Assembly (NCBI GenBank): GCA_030159075.1
Contig: BROG01000257.1
Location: 397,501 to 461,500, forward strand
Source of the DNA: Atrina japonica
Taxonomy: Eukaryota; Mollusca; Bivalvia; Pterioida; Pinnidae
Length of the DNA: 64,000 nt
Direction of reading: 5' to 3'
The notes under the pieces were generated by a model. That model had not been told where the DNA came from, did no database searches, and saw nothing but the letters and a program-made list of their open reading frames with translations. Shown in pieces: positions 26,216 to 41,140 of the stretch. How positions within the stretch are numbered: the first letter of the stretch is position 1; each line of letters starts with the position of its first letter. The translations under genes and the position numbers were made by a program.

Positions 26216-26436
26216 CATAGGCGTCGGAAGCAAATTGAAAGTGGGGGGGCTACACCAACTTAAAACACACACACGCCAGAAGTGGGGGGGCTAAACCAAC
26301 TTAAAACACACACACACGCCAGAAACGTCTTGGGGGCTAAGCCCCAATTTTCAACACCTATGCCTATCTTTGCCAAAAAAAGTGGGGGGGGGGGGGGGGG
26401 GGGGGGGCTAAGCCCCCCCCGGCTCCGACGCCTATG
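26216..26436. mobile_element. Small inverted-repeat element with a 24-base G run
   Basis: Ends are 'cataggcgtcggaagc' and 'ggctccgacgcctatg', inverted with one mismatch. Inside are 'ggggggctaaaccaact' repeats and 24 consecutive G (26384-26407), followed by ctaag and a run of C. There is no open frame. Confidence 0.75.
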
Positions 26437-27907
26437 CTACCATTTTTAAAAGTCTTTAGGTCCGTGATGACCAAGTTGGCCTACCGAACGCCCTCTTGCT
26501 AGTTGTCGGAACACTAGTTCACCACAAGTAGTGCGGATATGTCAAAGTACCGTCAAGCAGAGACCGAATTATTGTAAAATATTAACGGACAAAAAGTTAG
26601 TTTTTATTTGGATTTTTTTTCTTATGTATTGTTTGTGTCTTTTCGATTTACCTTCTCATCTAATCAGTCATCGGGTTAAGCTGCTTTTCCACGAGGCGGG
26701 TGTGGACGACCCTTTTCCACGGCACGGGTGAAAAATGTGCGATTGCAGGAGGGTATTGTGATACTCCTGAAAATGTCTGTGTTTTAAAAAAAAAAGTGAA
26801 TGAAAACGACTGCAAAATCAGGAAAATGATGACGTAATCTCGCGTCGGCAGGCAGGGACGCGGAAAAAGCTTGAGCTTGAGACTATATTCCCTAGTTTTG
26901 AGACATTAGATATGGGCCTGGTTTTTGCAATTGTTTGGTTGTTTCTGTTTTGGTTTTTTTTTTGACAATTGACTGACTGGTTATTCACAGTGAACTGCAT
27001 TTCAGCGAACATTAGCCTGACTTATATGAACAAAGCATGAGGGGGATAAAATAGTGATAAACATCAAACAGAGATTAAATGATTGTGTGTGGCAACTCCG
27101 TAACCACCCTCTGAATCCGCCACGGGAATTTTCTACCTTTTTTGGAACAGTACCAATTGATTCACAGATAAATATTATTACAGCGCAGTAACTGAAGTAC
27201 ATTTACTGGTATATGAAAATCAAAATTTTTGTGGCATAAAAACACTAAGCATTGTTACAGCATTTAATTGTGAGGTAATATTTCGTTAGGGGTAAGGTTT
27301 TATGAATCTTTCACAAAACCTTTAAAATTTGGAACAACGTAGAGGCATTTTTCAGCGTCCTAGCACAAAACTTCACCTGACAATCCACTTCTAACTTACA
27401 ATGTTTATCCTTAAGCAAAAAGTAACTTAAAATCGAGGCAGAATTTCGGCCTACATGAATTACGACCTCTTTGTCCTTAAAAATATTTCACTGCTAGATT
27501 GATTTAACCTGAAATCGAAGAGGAATTCAGCGACGGTTAAAGGATTCATAACTTGGATCTATGCTCCTGAGATACATTTTGGATTTACCCAATTCGGAAG
27601 CCAGATGAAGAAGTATTCTCTAGCTTTCAGGCACAAAATCCACAGTTTTCCCCTGTGGTACAGAGTATGCTTCCCAGAAATGTTCAATTTTAAAAGCCCA
27701 GAGTACTAATTTACACAGTTTTTATCCCGAGTATGTTACATAAAATTGACATACTAATAATTTACCAAAAATAACTTGAGTTTCAGCAAAAATAAATGTG
27801 GCAAGTGCAGTACAGAAGGGGTCCAGAAAAACCTTGACTTTTACAACCGATAGGAAGCGTTTTATTAGATTCCAGACATTAAAACCATGTCAAATTTGAA
27901 TTTTGAA

Positions 27908-28065
27908 TGTTGTTTTACGCCACACTCAACACTTTTTTCATTTATATGGTGGCGGTCAGTTTTTAATGGTGGAGGGGAGAACCCCGTTACAGTGTACCCG
28001 GGAAGAGACACTCACAAAAATCAGTTGAGGTTCCAGCGGGACTACTCGAACTTGCGCTGAATTCA
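27908..28065 (-). mobile_element. tRNA-derived SINE, reversed copy
   Basis: 'gttttacgccacactcaaca', then 'tggtggcggtcagtttttaa' and 'cccgggaagagac', match other SINE copies in the window in reverse. Confidence 0.7.
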
Positions 28066-28879
28066 ATGTCAAAAGAAAATTCTACGGTGCTTCATCTTCT
28101 TTATCTAAAAAAAGGGGGTTGAAACCATATAACCCATCTCTAGACCCCCACACACGTTGTATATCATAGTACAGAAAACATTATATGACATGTTATATTT
28201 TTATTTTCAATTTCTAAATTAGAAATTAAATAGATTTATTTATTAAAAAGAAAGTTTAATTTTTGTGATTAAAACTCCCTATGTTAGTATAATTGTGACG
28301 TCTAATTTTTACTTTCTATTTAAAAATTATCAAATATTTTCAATTACAAATTAGAAAATTACATCTAAATAATCTATGAATCTTGGAAACATTTTCTGTT
28401 AAATGGTGAAAATTCTATTGAATTGTGATGGAAAATGACTTCAAAATATAATTTTGAAAAATTTCGGTTTTATACAGTAAAAATGAGTGTCAAATACAAT
28501 TTCTCAGTCTTTCAGTCTGTAGGCTACATGTCTCTGATCATACACCCACATACCAAATTTTTCATTTTTTCCATAGCTTTCTAGATTCTTTTTTAATAAC
28601 TATCACAAATTAATGGTTTCATCAATTGCATATATTTAAGTATTACAATGTATATATCGCTGATCATCTGGTATTTAGTGAATTGATAGATCTACAAAAT
28701 TTGCATTGATCTTTTTCATTACATAACGGGTAAAAGAAATCATCGATTGTTTGATTATAAATGTCCCTGACGCTGTTGTATTTTATTGTTTCACCATCCT
28801 TTTTCTTCGTTAACAACATCATCGCAGCTGTTTTGGCCTTATCACTCACTTGTCAATATGACGTGTTACACGGCTCAAC

Positions 28880-28998
28880 CACACAATGACACGGAACTAA
28901 ATATAGAAACTCGCTAATGGCTACGTATTAACCTGACGTGTATCTTCGTCACATAAACAAACCATTTTGTTTCCGTCGAAAAAAGTTGTTTTAAAGAG
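28880..28998 (+). other. Possible 5' UTR exon of the CYSTM1-like gene
   Basis: A strong donor (AAAGAG|gtaagt) ends at 28998, on the same strand as and upstream of the CYSTM1-like coding exon. That coding exon starts at acceptor ttttccag, only 5 bases before its ATG, so a non-coding first exon is required somewhere upstream. The left boundary is arbitrary, and transcript evidence would be decisive. Confidence 0.35.
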
Positions 28999-31373
28999 GT
29001 AAGTCTATGAATCCGTCTTATGTTGTTATTATTATCGAGGTAAAGTTACTAAACTAAATGACTTGAATACATTCTTTAGACTAGATCTACTCTATGTTGC
29101 TATAATAAAGATCGGACCACATGTTGACTGACCAGTGTTGTGACAGATCTAGGCCTATCGTGTTTCAACTAGGACACATCCATATTCATTTGTGTTGTTC
29201 CATTTTCATGTCTGACTAATCTTTGAGTTTGCATCAGTTCAATATAGACGTATGGATGTGGTTCCAAGATACATAAATGAAGAATCAGTTTGGACAAAAT
29301 ATATCTCTAAACATTACTTTCTTTTTCATGTTCGATAGCTGTATGGAGATTAAGGGGAGGTAACTTGTAACTCGCATCTCTTAGCGGTGTTAGCCTGTGA
29401 TCCTGGTTCACTAATGCCAGCGATATGTTAGCTTAGCAGTGCTAATGCTAACTCTGTATAAACGATGTGTGATTGGGCCAGGATCCCAAGTTGTCTGACA
29501 TTGTTGAAGAGTGCAAGAACCGATAACTCTGTGTAAGCGATTGATGCATACTCTAACAAAATAATATTTCCTTGGGGACCTCATTTACCGCTATAGATCG
29601 ATTTGATATCAGTATCACTTAGGCCTATAGAAATATCAAATTTGAGTGTTAAATTTGTAAAATCTCATTGCATCACCAGAAATTGACAGAATTCCATGAT
29701 ACCTTATTTTTTTTTTTACATACATTGTATTTTTGTATTTCACACCAAAGGGAATATCTTACATGTAGATGTACCTTAATTGTTAATTCAGTTCATTCTA
29801 TAAAGCTTCACTCTTCAATCATGTACGTGTAGTTCTCTATTTGCAATGTACTCCAAATCTTCATGTATGATTTTTTCCCCCAGCTTACATACTACACTGT
29901 ATATGTATTATTCCACTTGTAATCTACATGTACAATGCAGTGTACAAGGATTTTCCGTACTCTTTTGGGAATGGGGGCTTGGCCTTTTGAATTTGGAATT
30001 TTAGTGAAATTGGGAAGTCTAAAAAGGCTCCAAACTGTTAGAAAATACAATAATCTCTTTAAATTAATTGTTATTTGATTTCAGTCAGGTAATTTGACTG
30101 CAAACTCGGAAAAATGCATTTTTTTGCAATTGACATGGAATACATGTACTGTTTTGGTCTGATAGGATGGAAAATTCATTTTTTATGATGTTCTTGCTGT
30201 TTCATATGTGAAAAGGGATCACTATGACTTACTAAAGTTACATGTATATATTTAAGCATGGGAGTGTTTCACAACTGAATTTTTTGCCACCCCCAGATTT
30301 TCCCACATATTTGTTTCTGCCTCCTTTGAAATTTTCAGTTACAAAGCTACTATTTGAATTAAAATTGATTGCTTAGTTTTTGATAAGTTCATTGGTTTTC
30401 ACTGTAGGTTAATTCTGTACATGTACATTACGTTTTTACATGTTTATCTTTTCAAATGATCCTGCAAATGCTTCACCCCAGAACAACTCTGCCTCCCTTC
30501 TTATTCATCCAGCAGTGACCCCTGATAGACATTGGTTAGGCCTATACATGTATTTTACCACATACACTGTATACATGTAGTACAGGGATATACATACCCA
30601 AACTTCATGTTTTCAACCCACAGGCAGTTGTTTCTATCAATGGAGGGAAGAGGAGAGGGGTTCATATGGAATTACATGTACATATTGTGTAGGGGCAGTA
30701 AGCAATACTCGACCCCAAATGGCATTAATTGGTTTATCATTTGGGTGAAATTTCTGTATCCATTAAAACAAAGTTCTGCAACAGATTCTTTCCTGGAAAT
30801 CTAGTCCTGTGTCACAGTAGGTGTTGGCACATTTATTGATTCAAGTACCCTCACTGCTCAGTGGCTGCAAATGCAAAGCATAGGCCAAAATTTGAAGTCC
30901 TTCATCAGCATTTTATGATGTCTCCAGTGTTAGGTTACATGTGATTCGTACAAATGCACTTTTTGTTTGGACTTGACAACTGATGACAGCTTTGACCTGG
31001 TCAAGAAATGGACTCAGAACATTTCAGCCCTTGAGGCAGCTTCTCCAGATTAAAAATGATATGATGATAAAAATGAAATAATGGTAAAGATAATCACAAT
31101 GAAACACCACTACAGTGTATATATAAGTGTCTATCAGATGTATGTTCAAGTATGATACATGTATATACATGTATGTGTGAACAATAATGTTGTTCACTTA
31201 CAAACCTTAGTCCTTACTTCAGATAAGATTTGGAAAAGGGAGGTAATTCTGTTAGTTTAACTATACATAATTAAAATAAATTTCTGAATGGTAATACATT
31301 GTACATGTATTCTACATGTACATGCATGTGTGTTAAACAATTTCATGTTTGTTTTTGCATTTTTCCAGCCAAA

Positions 31374-32451
31374 ATGTCTCAACCAAGCGCACCTCCAATA
31401 AATGAACAACCTCCTCCATATACTCCTTACGCTACAAACCCTGTACAGAGCCAACCAATGCCTTATCCCAATTCTGTACCACCACCTCAACCGGCAGCTT
31501 ATCCTCCACAGCAGGGCTATGGGCAGCAGGGCTATGGTCAACAGCAGTATGGCTATGGTCAGCCATATCCTACCCAACCAGTTTATCAAAGTGCTCCAGC
31601 GGGATATAATGCAGTTCCTCCTCAAACGTAAGTTAGTTGTACTGTTGAGTTTGTATGATAAATATCAGCAAGTTAAAATTAGTGTCTCAGTAATTTTATG
31701 ACCTGGGTGATCAACTATAGTGGTTTTGTACATAATTCAGGGCTCAGAAGACTGGTGGGGAAGTCCCTTTCTGTCTGTTGCTTCAATTGATAGGTTCAAT
31801 CACCAAACTGTGAAAGAGACAATCTGAGTACATACATGTACGATTTGCCTCATTATGGATACAACTGAAATACATGAAATTGAGATTTCTTTGCCCTCCA
31901 TCATCTTTGCCTATCCAGCATCACTTGAATTTACTTAGTTGTCATGGCTTCTGTCACTGGAATGTGGTCGATTCAAAGCTAAAGATGTAGCGTAAGAAGA
32001 GCAGGTGCTACATGTATAAATATGATTCTATAGTTTTTATGTTAAAGGATGTTGTACAGGGACTAATAATTGGAAATGTTACAAATAACAACCAACAAGA
32101 TCTAACTTCTAGTTGGTTGCTTATATATGTACATGTACATTGAACATACATGCATCTATTTTGTATTTCAAAGGGAGATAACCAGGGTATTAATGCATGT
32201 TTATAAGTGTTTTGCTTATTCATATAGTATTGTTCTGCACAAATTATATATGAACAAGTTATATTTACATTAAAATGTATTTTTTTTTTCGAATATAAGA
32301 AGTTAAAAAATTTGGACATGGTTAAGACTTCCAGACTTTTTCCTTTAGGGTGGCTGTTCAAGGAAGAAGACAGAAAAACACAGACACAGAAGACGCCTGC
32401 TTAATAGCGTTACTTGCTGCACTCTGCTGTTGCTGTCTTTGTGCCGACTAA
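31374..32451 (+). CDS. CYSTM1-like cysteine-rich tail-anchored protein, 2 coding exons
   Basis: Small membrane protein with the layout of the CYSTM family: a Pro/Tyr/Gln-rich cytosolic N-terminus, then a short hydrophobic C-terminus ending in a run of cysteines. Exons are 31374-31627 and 32349-32451, joined in phase 2 (gtaagt donor, tttag acceptor), giving 118 aa. Residues 1-84 contain a PPPY motif (a possible WW-domain ligand) and G-Y-G-Q-Q repeats. The last exon encodes a basic/acidic linker, then D-A-C-L-I-A-L-L-A-A-L-C-C-C-C-L-C-A-D. Family members are proposed to act in stress tolerance, with the cysteine segment inserted in or lipidated at membranes; that role is inferred from the family. 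It could be a CYSTM paralogue rather than the CYSTM1 orthologue. Confidence 0.88.
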
Positions 32452-32458
32452 TGATACC

Positions 32459-32464
32459 AATAAA
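32459..32464 (+). other. Candidate polyadenylation signal of the CYSTM1-like gene
   Basis: AATAAA begins 8 bases after the stop codon. If used, the 3' UTR would be unusually short, so a more distal signal is also possible. Confidence 0.3.
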
Positions 32465-33564
32465 AGGAGTGATTCGTCATACATCTTCTCTGTGATTTAG
32501 TGGACAATTTTATACACATATGTTTATAGTGACTGTATCAATTATTTAGTCATCATTTTTTTTCTGATGTCTGAAAAAATTACCATTTGTATGTTATCCT
32601 TGTTTTCCAGATAAGAGACCATATATACTGGTATGGTTCTCCGCTAAAGACCATTCTCATACTGTCATAGTGCAATGTAGCATGTATTAATTGATTGTAG
32701 TTTAAACAAAGTTTGCTCACCATGTCAAGCTAACAGCAAAGCTTGACACTTCTCTTCTACCCCTGGCAGGTAACTGATATAAACATGTATTCTATTTGCC
32801 TAATCACTAGGCAAATTGAATTTTCAAACTTTTTCTTTATGATACTAATAATGTATGTGTATTTAAATTAGCACACTCATATTTTAGTGCTATGAGGGGG
32901 TGTAGACTTATTAGCGGAACCTTGATTTCGCGCTAATTATTTTATTAGTTTTGTTGTGTATGCAGAATTACAGGATGAAGAAATTTTAGTGCTGCACTTG
33001 AATTAGCATGATTACTTGAGCGTGAAAGGTGCTAAAATAAGAATACTGCTAAAATAAATACACATACAGTATGTTACAAGAATCACCCTCTTTCAGTGTT
33101 AAAAAAGAAAAAAAATCTTACAGTTTACACACCATTAACTTATTGACCCTTGAAGCCCCATTTATAGAATGGTAATATCCACTGTCAGACTTCATGTATG
33201 TATAATTTAAAATCCAAATTTCAGATTGATTTTACATTCAATGTTAACTCTTTCACCCCTGAGTCTTGACATGGGACTTTACAGTTACTGATTCGGGCGA
33301 GTCTAAATGTGACCACAGGGTTGATGAGATAAACCTATAACAGTAACCAATCCTCTGTAAATAATTCATACACAAATGACATGTAACTAGGTACAAAATA
33401 TAAAACCGTTCAAGCTGTTTTTAATTCAGGGAGATATTTTGATATATTGTTGTGTCAATTTAGCAGGCATATTAATGAACTCTTTGGATCAGATATTAGT
33501 TTAAATGGACACCAGCACAGAAAAGGGCATAACAATTTAGACATATAGGTTTTGTCATATAAAG

Positions 33565-34350
33565 TGGTCTGTTGTATTCAGTTTTCTATCATTACAGTGT
33601 ATTGCTAAGCATGCATGTACCAGGTCTGTTGTATTCGGTCTGTTGTATTTAGTTTACTATCATTACAGTGTATTGCTAAGCATGCATGTACCAGGTCTGT
33701 TGTATTCAGTTTACTATCATTAGTGTATTGCTAAGCATGCATGTACCAGGTCTGTTGTATTCGGTCTGTTGTATTCAGTTTACTATCATTACAGTGTATT
33801 GCTAAGCATGCATGTACCAGTATTCTGTTGTATTCAGTTTACTATCATTAGTGTATTGCTAAGCATGCATGTACCAGGTCTGTTGTATTCAGTTTACTGT
33901 CATTACAGTGTATTGCTAATCATGCATGTACCAGGTAAGTTGTATTACCAGTTTCTGTTGTATACAGTGTATTGCTAAGCATGCATTTACTAGTCTGTTG
34001 TATTCAGTTTACTAATCATTACAGTGTATTGCTAAGGTCTGATGTACCAGGTCTGTTGTATTCAGTTTACTATCATTACAGTGTATTGCTAAGCATGCAT
34101 GTACCAGGTCTGTTGTATTCAGTTTACTATCATTAGTGTATTGCTAAGCATGCATGTACCAGGTCTGTTGTATTCAGTTTACTATCATTACAGTATATTT
34201 CTAAGCATGCATGTACCAGGTCTGTTGTATTCGGTCTGTTGTATTCAGTTTACTATCATTACAGTGTATTGCTAAGCATGCATGTACCAGGTCTGTTGTA
34301 TTCAGTTTACTATCATTACAGTGTATTGCTAAGCATGCATGTACCAGGGA
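33565..34350. repeat. About 57-bp minisatellite, roughly 13 copies
   Basis: The unit contains 'gtctgttgtattcagtttac', 'tatcattacagtgtattgct' and 'aagcatgcatgtaccag'. Copies vary by short indels (loss of 'aca', an extra 'tcggtctgttgtat'). Confidence 0.95.
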
Positions 34351-35730
34351 CTGACAATATAAAACTGAAGACTTAACTAAAATCTGAGAATATTTACAAA
34401 TTGACCTGTTCATTATGCTCAGTCAATAAGAATTCAGGATTAGTAAGATATTTAAACCTTAATAATTCTTTTAAATTTACATGGCGCAAGGCCCAGAATC
34501 AGTTCATATTCAATACTTTACTGTGGACTGTTTCATGAAAGGTCATAAGTAGGTAAGCTAGTGTATTTTTGACTTATGTGTGGTTGTATGTGCCAATTTA
34601 CAACTTGTGAAATGATTCTCTAGTAACATCATGAAAGTTTTGTCAGTATTTTTATATTTTATTTTTTATTTTTTTTATTTTATAAAATTGACCTGTTGCA
34701 AAAGGCCAGATTCAACACATTTTGGCGACTTTGCTATTATGATGTAAAAATTAATTGGAATGTTAAATATTTGTGTGATTATAATGTCACAATTGAATTA
34801 TGTTAAACAAATATATGGTGCACATGCAGACCCAGTGTCAGACATTTGGTGGTAAGTTGATTGTCAATTGTTGTCCCAGATGTGGAGAAGGGAGAAGTTA
34901 ATGATACTGTATGCATGAAAACTTTACATATTTCCAGTCTTAGATTCATTACAAATTATCATAATCAGTGTGGAATACTTGTATTTAAATGCTCTTGTTA
35001 TTTAGTTTAAAATGTTTACCTTTTCAACTATGGACAAGGATAGCAAAAATGAAACATTCCCTGTATGATTATATGAGTTATCTCCCTTTTTCTGTTAATC
35101 ACCTGACCAGCTGGAATTACTACAAGATATCATGGGATTGCCAACAGATGGCGTTTTAAAACATGATCCTGTTTTTGTGTAATGTCGCTAAGCTGATGAA
35201 AAGAGTGCTTAAAACTACTCTTACATGTATATATCATGTGTATCCCAAAATATGGTTGACAAGAGCGTTCACCTTAACATTTGTTTTAAAAATCACAAAG
35301 TATATTAGTGCTTTAACTAGTATGGTTATGTGATGTTTTATCAGTAGCTTTTTTAGAAGTTATTTTAATGTATCATAATAAGATGTATATTTGACATGTC
35401 ACAGGTGTCAAATCATAAATGTGCATTTGGAGTTGAGCTTTTCATGTTGGTTTTACATGTACTACAACATGTTTAGCTGTTAATTTGTATTTTACTGTAG
35501 GATTGACATATTTTCATATATTTATTCATCAACTTCAGCAACTGTTTGAGATATGAATTCCAGTCATCATAATTATTTTGTCCTAAAATATGTGAGAACC
35601 TAACTTGACTAGCAATCCAATCTTCACACATTAAGTCACATACTAAGTCATTTGATAATCATTCATTTGGAAATTATACAAATATCATATCTTCAGTTTT
35701 ACATTCTTACATTTATCAATCTAAAGTAGT

Positions 35731-35840
35731 TTTATATGATGTTTTGTATATACACATATATTTATATGATGTTTTGTATATACACATATATTTATATGAT
35801 GTTTTGTATATACACATATATTAATGTGTATATACACATT
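35731..35840. repeat. 30-bp direct repeat x3 plus an 18-bp palindrome
   Basis: Three identical units of 'tttatatgatgttttgtata'+'tacacatata' (35731-35820), then 'aatgtgtatatacacatt' (35823-35840), a perfect palindrome. Confidence 0.9.
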
Positions 35841-36069
35841 CCTGTAGCTCAGTTTTGAAGTGTGTGATAAATTTCATGGTGCATAGACAGATGTGCTTAT
35901 GTATAGCATGGACTCATATATTTCTCACATTGAAGAAATAGACTTTAATCTGTGTTACCATCTCTAAATGACTTAACCCTATGTCACTCAGATAATTAGT
36001 CACAGTTAACAAAGTATATGGAATTCTGGAATAAGTTCTGCTTCTGACGATAGTAATCTGTCAATAGGG

Positions 36070-36250
36070 AAAGATTTGCGCCTCTCACTTCTGGTTAGTA
36101 CAAATTTGAGCCCCTCTGGAATCCAAGCTGATTATTGTGAGAAAGTATGCCAGTTTACTTGCAAAATGCCGGTGGCCTCTTCCAGGGTATACCGGTCACC
36201 ACCATATAGCTAAAATATTGTTGAGTATGGCGTTAAACACAATTAAAAAT
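36070..36250 (+). mobile_element. tRNA-derived SINE, body and tail
   Basis: 'cctctcacttctggttagta', 'gagaaagtatgccagtttac' and the tail 'ttgttgagtatggcgttaaa' match the other copies. The tRNA-like head is degraded. Confidence 0.75.
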
Positions 36251-37474
36251 TTAAAGAGAAAGATAAAAGTTTACGATTTATATAGGGTGCTTCATGTCTG
36301 TGTAAAATCTAAATCACAGGTTTCTCTGTACTGACACGTGCAATGGAAATATCAAAACATTTGTTTGATTTTTTTATCCAGAACAATGACATTGATGCAA
36401 ACATGAGTAACAAACTATTATAATATATCAATATAGATGAACACTTTAAAAGAACTAAGTCAAGAAAGTAATACAACAGGAATATTGTAAACATTTTATC
36501 ACCATAACTAAGTAAGATTCATTCCATGGGTTGTTTTCTGCCTTAATGCTGCTGATGTTATGATCTAGTCAAATTGTGTGTTAGTATTTTATATCATTGG
36601 GTGTCTGTAATGACCAAGTTCTAGTTTGAAATACGGCGTGATCTCTCAAAATATGTGATTATCTAGAAACTGCTATAGATGTTTATGTTATTGCTTCATT
36701 TAGATTATCCTGCCGTTGTTAAGGCAGGATCGTATTTAAAACAGAAGTTGTTTAAGCCCCAGTGATATTTCATCGTAACAACAATTCGTTCTAGTACTTT
36801 ATCAGATCCATGATTGTTTTTTTATTGGATTATTATTAAATTATCATGTTTAAGAACAATGTATATTTTCTTGCATAATCTGTGTACATATACTATACTG
36901 GATTTCTAATGCCAATTCAAAGAATTTGTTTGTTAGTTTTGAAAATTTGTTGCTTTTTTTTTCATTGAAAGTCTCACACTAAAACATTAAAGCCACATAC
37001 CATAAAACTTTACAGTACACGTATTATTAACTCTAAGGTTAGCTTTAGTTTGGCCTGCTCAGCCAATTGTATATTAGGATTAGCTGAACTTAACTTATTG
37101 GACTTATGTTTGGTCCTTTATTGATTATTTATTGCTCATTTTCATGATCAGTTTCACTGATTAATATTTATCTATGTTTATTGATCTGTTTTATATTTCT
37201 TACTATTACATGATCTGATTAATAGTTTAAAACATTGTTATGCCATATTTATGAAGATATCACATATTCTGAAAATTATTGTTTTTTATTCATGTTTTGA
37301 ATTATTGAAAATTACAAAAATTGAAAGAATTCTACACCTGACATTAAAAAAAAATGAAAACAAAAGCTAAAAGAGAAAGCCAAACGCAATCACACATTTA
37401 TATGAAGATATGTTAATAACTATACAAATGTACACTTAATTGATGAGCGACCAAGGCCAAATGTTTAAAGCGAT

Positions 37475-37655
37475 TTGAACCATGAAGTCTCTCAATTCTT
37501 GTCTGCAATGGTTTAAGTCCTGCCTGAACCTAAGCTGAAGGCCGATGATTTCTTCCCGGGAATATTGTAACTGGGTTCTTTCCTCCACCTGTAAAACCTG
37601 GCCTTCACCATATGTCTGATATTGTTGAGTGTGGCGTATAACAACATATAAATTG
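37475..37655 (+). mobile_element. tRNA-derived SINE, diverged copy
   Basis: Carries 'atgaagtctctcaattcttg' and the tail 'attgttgagtgtggcgtata'. Confidence 0.7.
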
Positions 37656-37975
37656 AAATGATTAACTTACAAGAAACAGAATTGTAAATCTATGCAGTAT
37701 GTATATTATTACACTGTAATATTTGCTTTGTAGGAATTTGTCTGTATTATGGACAAATGCATAATCAAAAACAGTTTTAAAGGTGTTTTGCATTTATTCT
37801 GATTACTATGTTCTTTAGAATTTCATATAATTTGACGTGATTATTTTCTGTTATACAATGTTTCATGTTGATTATTTATTTCAGAAAATTGTAAAATAAA
37901 TAAATATATTTTGTTGACCTGTTTTTAGTGTCTATCTTTTAGCATGGTGATTTCGATTACTTTTGAAATAATTTC

Positions 37976-38034
37976 AGGGCTCTTCATGACATTCTGTTGA
38001 TTTATACTTTGGTATCAGATATTTTTTATATAAG
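37976..38034 (+). mobile_element. Solo 3' tail of the retroelement family
   Basis: 'gacattctgttgatttatac' followed by 'tttggtatcagatatttttt'. Confidence 0.7.
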
Positions 38035-39352
38035 TAGTGGGAGATTAGAGGTTTTTTTTCTGTTAAATCTATACAAACGTAAGTGTAAGGCTCTTAATCA
38101 CCATATACTGCAACAATACGGGGATGTAGAGGTACATTTATCTGATAATTCCAACTGAGGCTAAAAGCGGAAAAAATTCCCCCCGTTTCTGTTTAAATGT
38201 TGAGAAAATCATCTCTGTGTACTAATCAAATAATCATTATTCAAAAAGGGAACCAATGGAGAAGATATGATATTTATTTAACTAAGCTTATCATAAAAAA
38301 AGAAACTGATGTTTGATTTGTAATATACAACACCTTAAGTCTTGAATGCAACTGTTGACCAATCAGTATCGGCTGTTTTGCTTAATTCCGTTTTATGCTA
38401 ATATAATCACCGTTTCTCTGCTTTCAGTTTAAATATATAGAGATAGTTCTAATCAAGATAAAACATTCTGAATATAGAAGTATAAGTATTTGTCGTAATT
38501 GTTTATGACAGATATGAAAAGTCGGTTTGTGTTTAATGTTAGCTATGATAAATATTTTACTTCCAGTAACTAGTACAAGTAACTTTATAACTCCCATGAC
38601 GTCAGAATTACACAGGTTTGAGGGGCCATTTAATTGTGAATGTCTGACAAAGGTGCAGTCTTTCAGGGAAAATCAATATATATATATATATTGAAAATGT
38701 TTTCTGCTCAATATCCGGTAAAATATATATAAAAAATGTAACATAAACACTTGAGGTCTACTTAAGCATTAGCGCTTTCGTGTTTAATCTTCAGGACCCA
38801 GTTGCACAACAGGTTGTTAGCTTTAACGTGAAGTTAGCCAATGTTAAGCCAATGGGCTAACAGTACGTTAAATTTAACGATGCGTTATAGATATCGTGAC
38901 GTCATTGTGATAAAGGGAGGTAAGTCTTATATGACTGCATTTAACTGGGGTTTAAATACATTAATAAAATGTTTCTCTTTTTGTGTTGTCACTAATGGAA
39001 GTATTTTGAATTTCTTCCTACCACAAATGTCTAAACATCATATTGGTAATGTAATCTAACCAGCTCGGTTACCACTTCTGGATTACTAAATAAAAAATGT
39101 GTTTTAAATGAAATAAAAAACAAACATTGTAATAATAAGTTTAAGCAGAATTTAAAATCAATTAATTTTATTCCTCTTATGGATTGTCTATTACAACATT
39201 GATTTTTAATTAAACAACAGTCAATTACTGTCTTTTGCTGTATGTTTCTTTAGAGGAGCAATATGTAAAATATAACGACCAAGGCTCCATGGAACGGAAA
39301 TTGTCGTTATAAATAGGGATTACCACACATTTTACACTTGGAGGTAAATATG

Positions 39353-39380
39353 AGAGAGAGAGAGAGAGAGAGGGGGGGAG

Positions 39381-39461
<81 letters not shown>
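39353..39461. repeat. (AG)n microsatellite
   Basis: GA repeat with a short G-rich interruption. Confidence 0.95.
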
Positions 39462-39465
<4 letters not shown>

Positions 39466-39726
39466 AAAGTGCTTATTGTTATCCTACAAAAGAACTGATA
39501 AGCAATAAAATGCATACATCGTTCGTGGACAGATAAAGCCCTGCGGCGATTCTTGTAATTTGTGTAATTGCTTTGATACTTCTGAAGTTATTATGTACTT
39601 ATTGCACATGATGACAATTGATAATATTAATAAACTCTACAGCTAATTCCCCTAACACACAATAACAAGTACCTATAACAAAGTCATGTTTTGAGAGTTA
39701 GCTATATTTCTGTTTGATCTGTCGGA

Positions 39727-41140
<1,414 letters not shown>

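Larger units (their letters stand above)
23480..28879. other. Region between the 4-exon gene and the CYSTM1-like gene, no confident gene
   Basis: Contains AG and TA microsatellites, the G-rich inverted-repeat element at 26216 and a reversed SINE at 27908. A short minus-strand frame at 28664-28849 (no ATG at its start) is not supported by homology. Confidence 0.55.
32470..39720. other. Region between the CYSTM1-like gene and the orphan gene, no gene seen
   Basis: Holds the 57-bp minisatellite (33565), a 30-bp repeat (35731), two SINE copies, a retroelement tail at 37976 and an AG microsatellite (39355). No coding evidence. Confidence 0.6.

Noticed and set aside
28664..28849. Minus-strand frame with C-K-F-C pattern upstream of the CYSTM1-like gene
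   Set aside because: It begins at GTG with no upstream acceptor I trust, and no family is recognised. A divergent short gene cannot be excluded.
31257..31625. Minus-strand Trp/Arg/Leu-rich frame
   Set aside because: It is the antisense shadow of the CYSTM1-like first coding exon.
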